From contig PEVN01000328.1 in assembly GCA_002779825.1 (NCBI GenBank), positions 1 to 33,907 of the forward strand: 33,907 nt of DNA, read 5' to 3'. The stretch is from Armatimonadetes bacterium CG06_land_8_20_14_3_00_66_21 (GTDB lineage: Bacteria; Armatimonadota; Abditibacteriia; CG2-30-66-41). The translations under genes and the position numbers were made by a program. Shown piece after piece: positions 10,484 through 17,172 of this stretch; the stretch's first letter is position 1, and the number at the start of each line of letters is the position of its first letter. The notes beneath the pieces are model-generated. The model made no database searches, was not told the DNA's origin, and saw only the letters and a program-made list of their open reading frames with translations.

Positions 10484-11305
10484 ATGAGCGAGCAAGTCAC
10501 ACGCAGAACGGACATCGTCTACGGCACAACGGATGGTCCCGAACTCCTGTTGGACCTGTTCCTTCCCAGCAGAGCCGACGGGCTCCGGCACGGGCTGGTC
10601 TTCGTCCACGGCGGTGGCTGGCGGAGCGGGGAGCGGCAGGCGTTCCACTGGCACGCCCAACAGGCGGCGTTGCTGGGCTACGTTGCGGCCACCGTCGACT
10701 ACCGCCTCGTTCCGGCCGCCCAGTGGCCGGCGTGCTTCGACGACTGCCAGCGCGCTGTGCGCTGGCTGCGGCATCACGCAGACGAGTTGTCGCTCGACCC
10801 GACCCGGCTTGGCGCGTTCGGATCGTCGGCCGGAGGGCACCTGGTGGCGCTGCTTGGGACCCGCGACACGCGCGAAGACAGCGACACGGAGCTTGCCGGT
10901 CTGTCCAGCCGCGTCCAGTGCGTCGTTGATTACCACGGCGTCCACGACTTCCCGTCTCTCGTCGACGACGAGATGACGGCGGAGTACTGCGTGCCCCTTT
11001 TCGGCGGCGCACTTGGCGAGAGACGCCAGCAATGGGAAGACGCCTCCCCGAGCCGGTTCGTCGATGGCGAGTCTGCGCCCATGCTCCTGTTCCACGACCC
11101 CGGCGACCCCCTGGTCCCCTACAGCCAGTCCGTCCAGCTCGCCACCCGTCTCATGGAAGCCGCCCGCCCCGTGCAGTTCGAGCCCGTCCCAGGCGCCGGC
11201 CACGGATTCGTCTACGACCCCGGCAACGGGTGGACGCAGCGGACGTGGCCGGTTGCGCTGGGGTGGTTGGCGAGGTTTCTGCGACCGCGGGATGGCGAGT
11301 CCTGA
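10484..11305 (+). CDS. alpha/beta hydrolase, HSL-type esterase/lipase
   Basis: MSEQVTRRTDIVYG...LVFVHGGGWRSGERQAFHW...LGAFGSSAGGHLVALLG...FHDPGDPLVPYSQS...GAGHGFVYD; oxyanion HGGG, GXSXG, and downstream Asp and His. Confidence 0.88.
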   Translation: MSEQVTRRTDIVYGTTDGPELLLDLFLPSRADGLRHGLVFVHGGGWRSGERQAFHWHAQQAALLGYVAATVDYRLVPAAQWPACFDDCQRAVRWLRHHADELSLDPTRLGAFGSSAGGHLVALLGTRDTREDSDTELAGLSSRVQCVVDYHGVHDFPSLVDDEMTAEYCVPLFGGALGERRQQWEDASPSRFVDGESAPMLLFHDPGDPLVPYSQSVQLATRLMEAARPVQFEPVPGAGHGFVYDPGNGWTQRTWPVALGWLARFLRPRDGES

Positions 11306-11449
11306 GAGCGTGGGCTGCCTGAACAGCCACCGGACCGCCGCCTCGCGTGCCGGTTCTGAGTCGCCGGGACAGCGTGCGCCCTCCCTTGAGTCCGCCCCTC
11401 GTCGAGGCTACACTGCAGGCTCTCCACTCCGCCACATAGGGCGTTTGAC

Positions 11450-12187
11450 TTGGACCTCCAGCAGCTCTCAATTGCCGCACTCCTCGCGTTGGTCGCGTAC
11501 ATCGTCAAAGGCTTCACCGGGTTTGGGGCGGGGATCGTCGTGGTGCCACTGCTCAGCTTGTTTCTCGACCTGAAGGTCGTAGTGTTTGCTGCCTGCGTGT
11601 GCGCGGGGACCAATGGGATTGTGTTGGCCCGGACGGAGTGGCGAAATGCGGCTTGGCGCGCCATTGTCTGGATCGGCGTGGCGGCGCTGGCGGGGCTGGG
11701 GTTCGGGACGTACGCACTGGTGTCGCTCAAGACCGAGGCGCTTCGGAAGAGCTTTGGCGCGCTGGTCTGCGTGTTCGCCCTGGTCATGCTGCTCGAGAAG
11801 TCCAGCGACGAAGGGCCGCCGCCGAAACCGTGGCCCGAGTGGCTGGCGCCGGTCTCGGGGTTCGTCGGCGGGGCGCTCCTGGGCCTGTTTGGCGCGGGCG
11901 GCCCGGCCATGGTGATCTACCTGACTCGGCGCCTGCCCTCCAAAGTAGTGCTGCGCGCGTCGATCATCATGCTGTTCCTGTGCATCGACGCCGCCCGGTT
12001 GGGCGCGTACCTCACGGCCGGCATGTTGACCCACGAGTCGGCGCGGCTCGCGTGCTGGACGCTGCCGGCAGCGCTGCTCGGCAGCTCCGCGGGGACGAAG
12101 GCGCAAAACCGGGTGAACCGCCAGGTGTTCCGGAGGATCGTCGCGGCGGTGCTCTTCGCTACGGGGTTGCTGCTGGCGGGGCGGTGA
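11450..12187 (+). CDS. sulfite exporter TauE/SafE family membrane protein
   Basis: LDLQQLSIAALLALVAYIVKGFTGFGAGIVVVPLLSLFLDLKVVVFAACVCAGTNG...SGFVGGALLGLFGAGGPAMVIYL; TTG start inferred; many TM segments. Confidence 0.85.
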   Translation: MDLQQLSIAALLALVAYIVKGFTGFGAGIVVVPLLSLFLDLKVVVFAACVCAGTNGIVLARTEWRNAAWRAIVWIGVAALAGLGFGTYALVSLKTEALRKSFGALVCVFALVMLLEKSSDEGPPPKPWPEWLAPVSGFVGGALLGLFGAGGPAMVIYLTRRLPSKVVLRASIIMLFLCIDAARLGAYLTAGMLTHESARLACWTLPAALLGSSAGTKAQNRVNRQVFRRIVAAVLFATGLLLAGR

Positions 12188-12262
12188 GGAGGGACAGGGA
12201 GACTGGGGGACGGGGAGACTGGGCGACAAGGAGATAGGGGCGATAAGGGGATGAGGGGACAC
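12185..12262. repeat. degenerate G-rich minisatellite (ggggagactgggg/gggacgggg-type units)
   Basis: gtgaggagggacagggagactgggggacggggagactgggcgacaaggagataggggcgataaggggatgaggggacac directly after the TauE stop. Confidence 0.6.
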
Positions 12263-12320
12263 GCAGAAGGGACGGAAGGCCCCACCAGCCATCCACCGTT
12301 CCCGTCTTCCCCCCACTGGA

Positions 12321-13256
12321 TCACGCCCCTGGCCGCAGCCTTGTCGCCTCCTGCCACCAGCCGAGGAACTTGGCGTCGAACCACTTCTCCGGTTCGGCTT
12401 TGAGCGTTGCCAGGAGGGTATCGACCATGTCGCGGGTGCGGATGCCCCGGAGGGTGGCGTTGCCGATGGTGCTGAAGCGGACGAGACCCATGCTGGCGAG
12501 GTACTCGCCCATGTCCTTGAACCCGAAGCCGGGCCACATGAACTCCACGGTGCCGCCCGAGCCCGACTGCCGTTCGCGGTAGTACGCGACCACGGTGTCC
12601 CACCGGGAGATCTGCGCTTCGAGGGCGGCGCGCTTCTCCAGCGGCGCTTGCTGCAGCGCCCACTCCAGGAGCACGCACTGGCAGTAGTGGCCCATGGTGT
12701 TGTAGGTGAAATCGACGCCCAGGAAGCAGTAGTGCGCGTTCCACAAGTAGAAGCGCTCCCACGGGCTGGCTGCCGCGAAGGCGGCGTCGCCGTAGAGGCA
12801 CGGGCGCAGCCCCCACTTGCCGTGGTCGGCCGTGAGTTCCGCCGCTCGCGGGCCGATGGCGGAGACCGAATGGGTGGGGTTGTTGCTGCGGATACTGTCG
12901 GGGCGCAGGCGCAGCGTCTCGGTGATGAGACCCGGGTACGACGGGGAGGCGTCGTAGTCCCAGTCGCTGAGGTCCTGCGTGCCGTTCCACCAAAGCGTGG
13001 GCACGGCGACGGTGCCCTCGGGACCGACGGCATGCAGGAAGCCGTCAATAACAGCGTTGGGGCCGCCGACGACATGCCCCATGCTCTTGAGGGAACTATG
13101 GAACATCACCAGCTCACCGGGCTGCACGCCGACGGCGCGGACGCTGGCGGCGATGTCGGCGGCAGCTACTTGCGTGGTTGTGGCTTTTGGGGGCACGGCG
13201 GTTCCTCTCTGCGGGTCGTGGTCTGCGGCCCTGCCGGATCTGGCGATCCATGGCAT
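12321..13256 (-). CDS. aminoglycoside N(3)-acetyltransferase (AAC(3)) family protein
   Basis: VMFHSSLKSMGHVVGGPNAVIDGFLHAVGPEGTVAVPTLWWNG...RSNNPTHSVSAIGPRA...SPWERFYLWNAHYCFLGVDFTYNTMGHYCE-like region; AAC(3) fold motifs including the PTHS box. Confidence 0.85.
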   Translation of the reverse strand: MPWIARSGRAADHDPQRGTAVPPKATTTQVAAADIAASVRAVGVQPGELVMFHSSLKSMGHVVGGPNAVIDGFLHAVGPEGTVAVPTLWWNGTQDLSDWDYDASPSYPGLITETLRLRPDSIRSNNPTHSVSAIGPRAAELTADHGKWGLRPCLYGDAAFAAASPWERFYLWNAHYCFLGVDFTYNTMGHYCQCVLLEWALQQAPLEKRAALEAQISRWDTVVAYYRERQSGSGGTVEFMWPGFGFKDMGEYLASMGLVRFSTIGNATLRGIRTRDMVDTLLATLKAEPEKWFDAKFLGWWQEATRLRPGA

Positions 13257-13433
13257 GCATGAGTTCGCCGATGCCTGCAAATGACCTCCTGATTCAGTTG
13301 TCCGCAGGCGCGAAAGCACGTATGCTGCAGGGCACCGCACGCGTGGGCGGAGCAATGTGGACGCACGCCCTGCAATCTCGGGCGGCTGTCCCTGAACTGC
13401 CTCCGCAAGCGAACACGCGACTGGACCCCACAC

Positions 13434-14744
13434 ATGAACAGCCCTCCCAGGAGCAGCAGCTTCCTCGCGATTGCCTGCAGTTGCTTCGTCGCCGCGGCGC
13501 GCTGTCCGGCCGGCGACGCGCAGCAGGAGCCCGACTCCGCCGCCGATCACCCTCGCAGCTCCGTTGACACAGCGGCCCTGCAGCGCAACTGGGACGCGCT
13601 CCGCCAGCGCGGCCTGCGGCTCTTGCCCGTCCCCAAGCAGCTTCAGTTCCGGGGCGAGCCGCTGCCGCTATCCGGCGAGGGGGCGCGTCGTGCCGTGGTC
13701 GTGCTCGCAGAGGACTCGCCGCGGGGACGCATTGCTGCAAATGAGATTGTGTCTCGGCTGGAGGACTTCTCCGCGAAGGTGGAACTCCCCGTTGTCGCCG
13801 CTCCGCAGGCCGGCGCCTACAACGTCGTGATCGAGAACCGCTGGCCTAATACTACAACCGTACTTAGCTCGGGGCAGGTCTCCGACCGCCCCGAAACGCT
13901 TGACCGGAAGGTCTCAAAGGGCTGCGAATCCACGGGATTCGAGGAGACCTGTCGGTCCGGGGAGCGGCGGGGTCAGGAGACCCTCGCCGAGCACATTCGC
14001 GCTAAGTACGGTTGTAGTACTAACACGTTCACTCGCGACGAGACGGTGCCCGCCGAGGCGCGCAAGACCGATCAGGCGTATGGCGTGTACCCGCGCGACG
14101 ACGGTCTCTCGTTGGCGGGGCAAGGCGGGGTGGAGATGCTGTACGCAGCGGTTACGCTGTGCTGGTTGATCGAGGAGCGGGCGGGGCAAGTCTTCCTGCA
14201 CCCCGCCGCCGGGGTGGACTGGCCGGACTACAAGCACCGGCACATGGGCTCGCCCCTGGCTCCCTACCAGACCAACACTGTGGGCGGCGACCCGCAGGCA
14301 CACCTGGCGAACATGCGGAAGTACCTGGACTGGCTGTTCCGGATGAAAGCCACCGGCGTCTTTCGCCACACCATTGGCTCCCAGAGCCATTCCAGTCTGC
14401 CTGACAAGCTCGCCAGCACTCCCGCAGCGCGCGCCTGCGCAAAGCTCGTGAGCGACTACGGCCGCGAGCGCGGGATCGTGACCATGCACAACGGCAGCGT
14501 GAGTCTGGGTACGGACCCCGAGGACAAGGATCGACCCGGCTTCGACCAGATGATGAAGGACGAAGACCGCGGGCACTACCACTCCTGGGCGCGGCACGAC
14601 CTCCATCGCAACAAGGCACACAATCTGGCGGCATTCTGCAAGGAGTGCGGCTTCGACCTGGCTTTCATCCACGCCAACGCCCGCCGTCGAGGGGTGCCTC
14701 CACTTCGGCTTCGAGGGCGACTTCCGCGGGCAATTCCGCCTTGA
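13434..14744 (+). pseudogene. secreted glycoside-hydrolase-20/DUF4838-like protein, probably truncated or frameshifted at the 3' end, with an in-frame mobile-element insertion
   Basis: Signal-like N-terminus; LLPVPKQLQFRGEPLPLSGEGARRAVVVLAEDSPRGRIAANEIVSRL...AYGVYPRDDGLSLAGQGGVEMLYAAVTLCWLIEE...FLHPAAGVDWPDYKHRH..., i.e. the GH20 N-terminal-domain to barrel transition. After FDLAFIHANARR the frame becomes R/P-rich, while another frame reads EGCLHFGFEGDFRGQFRLDGDEGVIQGDLGVQGL*. Confidence 0.6.
13850..14019. mobile_element. 170-bp MITE-like or palindromic non-autonomous element with 19-bp perfect TIRs and CTAA target duplication
   Basis: TIR-L tactacaaccgtacttagc (13850-13868), TIR-R gctaagtacggttgtagta (14001-14019), exact reverse complements; flanking ctaa at 13846-13849 and 14020-14023. 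Confidence 0.85.
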
Positions 14745-14844
14745 CGGCGACGAGGGGGTCATCCAAGGAGACCTCGGTGTGCAGGGCCTGTGAGCGTCGA
14801 GGCCGGCGTCGCCCGTGGAGTGGTTGGGCTGAGCGCTGCGCCGC

Positions 14845-15105
14845 CTACTCCGCCTCGATCTCCGCCTCGACCGCCTTCCTGTCGTGCCGCTGGGAATAGT
14901 CGATCAACACGATTCGGCAGTGCGGGCAATGCGCGGCTTTGAAGTACTCGCCCTTCCACGGGAAGAGCTTCTTGAGTCCCGCCTCAGATAGGTCTTTGTC
15001 GAGGAAGGCAAAGGAGCGGAACTGCTCCTCCTCAATCCACGACAGCCCGGTGTTGGCGGAGGAGTAGCCAGACACCATTTCGTGCTGGCACTGGTGGCAC
15101 TTCAT
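14845..15105 (-). CDS. small zinc-ribbon-like protein (CxxC...CxxC)
   Basis: MKCHQCQHEMVSGYSSANTGLSWIEEEQ...PWKGEYFKAAHCPHCRIVLIDYSQRH; paired CxxC motifs. Confidence 0.65.
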   Translation of the reverse strand: MKCHQCQHEMVSGYSSANTGLSWIEEEQFRSFAFLDKDLSEAGLKKLFPWKGEYFKAAHCPHCRIVLIDYSQRHDRKAVEAEIEAE

Positions 15106-15186
15106 CTCTGTTCCTTTCGCCCGGCGCGCTCTCCCGCATTGTACCTGCGGCCGATGTGTGCCCGCTGCTTCCGCCGCTGCAACCAC

Positions 15187-15242
15187 AAAATCCGAAACCC
15201 CAATTCCGAAGTCCGAAACCCAGAACCCGAGGCCCGAAACGC
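15187..15242. repeat. degenerate ccgaaaccc-type short tandem repeat
   Basis: aaaatccgaaaccccaattccgaagtccgaaacccagaacccgaggcccgaaacgc: irregular iterations of (t/c)ccgaaacc/agaaccc. Confidence 0.5.
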
Positions 15243-15249
15243 AGCACTG

Positions 15250-15462
15250 CTACGCCACCACCACCGCCTCACTCGCCGCCTCTTTGCCCATCGTGTCCAC
15301 CGCCACCTTCGCCTCCCGCTTGTCCTCCAGATCGGCAAGCGCGGCGTCGGTGTCCGCCTTCGTGATGCCGCCGAACGCCGTCGTTCCGGTAGCGTACTTG
15401 GTGGCGTGGGCGACGAAGTCGCGCATCCGGTCAGCCAGTTTGGCGGGGTTGATGTGGCTCAC
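15250..15462 (-). CDS. small hypothetical protein
   Basis: MSHINPAKLADRMRDFVAHATKYATGTTAFGGITKADTDAALADLEDKREAKVAVDTMGKEAASEAVVVA; plausible composition and a ggaggtgacc ribosome-binding-like sequence just upstream. Confidence 0.5.
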   Translation of the reverse strand: MSHINPAKLADRMRDFVAHATKYATGTTAFGGITKADTDAALADLEDKREAKVAVDTMGKEAASEAVVVA

Positions 15463-15530
15463 GCTTCAGGTCACCTCCTTTCCTGCACTGCCGACGGATA
15501 TCGGGAGTGGTGGACTGGTGGAGTGCTGCA

Positions 15531-15635
15531 GGCACCTGGTGCCGTGACGAAGGCACGTGGTGCCGTGGCGAAGGCACGTGGTGCCGTGACGGAGGCACGT
15601 GGTGCCGCGACGAAGATACCTCGTTGAGCGCCGAG
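15531..15635. repeat. 21-bp tandem repeat, four good copies plus a degenerate fifth, upstream of the 70-aa minus-strand ORF
   Basis: ggcacctggtgccgtgacgaa / ggcacgtggtgccgtggcgaa / ggcacgtggtgccgtgacgga / ggcacgtggtgccgcgacgaa / gatacctcgttgagcgccgag. Confidence 0.85.
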
Positions 15636-15981
15636 GAATGGCCCTGAGTTGACCCGAAGGTGAGGTGTGGACAGGCGGAAAGACGAGCAAACGAGACAGA
15701 TTCCCAAACTGAGACGCCACCAACTCACAGCCAGCACCCGCCAACGCCGGCTCCCCTCCGCGCGCAAGCGGAGCCAGAAGCCGCGCTACCCACCACCAAA
15801 CGCCGTAGTTGTCGCCGGTACGGTATCATCCAAGCGCCTCAAGCCCAGAGGTAACATGCTCGGAAAAGACCGTAGAAGCACAGCTTGGGCAGCAGAAAGA
15901 GTCAACTACCGGAAGCGCATTCCCGCCGCGCTTCGCCGCCACACAAACAGAAACCGCCCGGCTGCCTCAGCCGAGCGGTCG

Positions 15982-16479
15982 TCAAGACGCGGCCTTGACC
16001 GCTGCACGGAGCATCGCTGCAAACGCGCTCAGTTCCGCTCGAAGCTGCTCGAAGATCTCGGGGAGCCTCCCGAGCAAGTCCCGGACCCGAGCGGGCTTCA
16101 GGGCAAAGCCGTAGACATTTCGGAAGACATGCCGAAAGGCGCGCAGTTCGTCGAGTTCGTCCCGAAGCGACGCGGACACTACAGCCGGGCGCAGGCCGGG
16201 GATCTCCAGGGCCATATCGGTAAGCAACTGCCGATGCCAGTCGGCTCCTTCAGGCAGGCCGCCGTTGAGGTCTTGACCCACCCGACGCAGGACCGACTCG
16301 GCGCCGCAGCAGAAGTCGTGTATCACTGACCCGGCGGCGCGGAGATGGATGGAGGCAGGCGGCTCAGCAGCCAAGTGCGGAAGGAGGTCTGCGCCTTCGG
16401 CGACAACCCGCTGGAGGTTGCCCAACTCGTCCCCAATCTCCGCCGCCAAACGCAACAGCGCCCCCGACTGCGTCTGCAT
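15982..16479 (-). CDS. HEPN/HepT-like putative ribonuclease toxin
   Basis: All-alpha 165-aa protein with LRDELDELRAFRHVFRNVYGFAL, overlapping (TGATG) the 3' end of an MNT nucleotidyltransferase gene. Confidence 0.7.
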   Translation of the reverse strand: MQTQSGALLRLAAEIGDELGNLQRVVAEGADLLPHLAAEPPASIHLRAAGSVIHDFCCGAESVLRRVGQDLNGGLPEGADWHRQLLTDMALEIPGLRPAVVSASLRDELDELRAFRHVFRNVYGFALKPARVRDLLGRLPEIFEQLRAELSAFAAMLRAAVKAAS

Positions 16480-16838
16480 CAGACTCCCTCCAGCAGGTCG
16501 CCTTCAGTCAGCACCCGTTCTCTCAGGGGCGCGGGGCAGTCCTCAAGCTCGATCAGGTCAACTGGCCGAGGCGACTCCCGCAGGACCCGGCCGAGGGCGC
16601 GGAGGTAGAGCTCCGGTGGCAGCCCCTCGACGGCGAGGTCGATATCGGAGTGCTCGCCGAATCGACCTTCCCGGGTCAGCGAGCCGAACGCGTAGACTCG
16701 CTTGGCACCGTAGTCGCCCACCAAAGTCCTCGCGATCCGGCAGGCCTCTTGGCGCGCTGCTGCTGCCGACGCCGCGCGCCGCGCGTCCGTGGCTTCCCGG
16801 CGTGCGCGCCAAGCGAGGGCGAATGCTTGCGGGTCCAT
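16479..16838 (-). CDS. MNT/MntA-type minimal nucleotidyltransferase antitoxin
   Basis: GAKRVYAFGSLTREGRFGEHSDIDLAVEGL...VDLIELEDCPAPLRERVLTEGDLL; the GSxxR...SDIDLxV nucleotidyltransferase signature. Confidence 0.82.
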   Translation of the reverse strand: MDPQAFALAWRARREATDARRAASAAAARQEACRIARTLVGDYGAKRVYAFGSLTREGRFGEHSDIDLAVEGLPPELYLRALGRVLRESPRPVDLIELEDCPAPLRERVLTEGDLLEGV

Positions 16839-17172
16839 TCTCGTCCACTCCACACGAGTCGATGCCCAAGAGCGTAGCCTAGGGAGCCGACACGGTCAAC
16901 CGTCGGTTGCGGCGGCACAGGCACCCCGACCTCTGCTGTTGCACTCAACCATGGGCGCCTGGAGAGACCCTAGGGCCTGGACCACATGGCTGCGATCACC
17001 GAGGCCGCAATACCCCGACGTTCCTGCAAAGCACGAACGGCCAACCGCTGGCAGCCGCGTTGGTTGTCGCCCTTTCGCCGCTGAGCGTTGTGAGTTGACC
17101 GCCGGGCGTTGAGCGCTCAGCCCCCAACAGCCAACGCAGAACGGCCAACGGTTGACAGTCGCCAGCGGCCTG

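Noticed and set aside
12321-13256. AAC(3)-family gene as a clinically relevant aminoglycoside resistance gene
   Set aside because: Only the family can be assigned; environmental AAC(3)-fold proteins often have other or unknown substrates and there is no resistance cassette context.
13328-13372. Inverted tgcagggc / gccctgca upstream of the GH20-like gene as an operator
   Set aside because: 8-bp arms separated by about 30 bp in GC-rich DNA, with no supporting promoter evidence.
13925-13941. tRNA T-arm-like text (CGAATCC...GGATTCG) inside the 170-bp element
   Set aside because: It is simply a 7-bp perfect hairpin; no acceptor, D or anticodon arms can be drawn around it.
15531-15635. CRISPR array
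   Set aside because: Units are contiguous 21-bp tandem copies with no unique spacers and no cas genes in the window.
16990-17165. Scattered ggccaacg/gttgac motifs before aconitase as a tandem repeat
   Set aside because: Too irregular to define a unit; possibly remnants of a minisatellite but not supportable from one copy.
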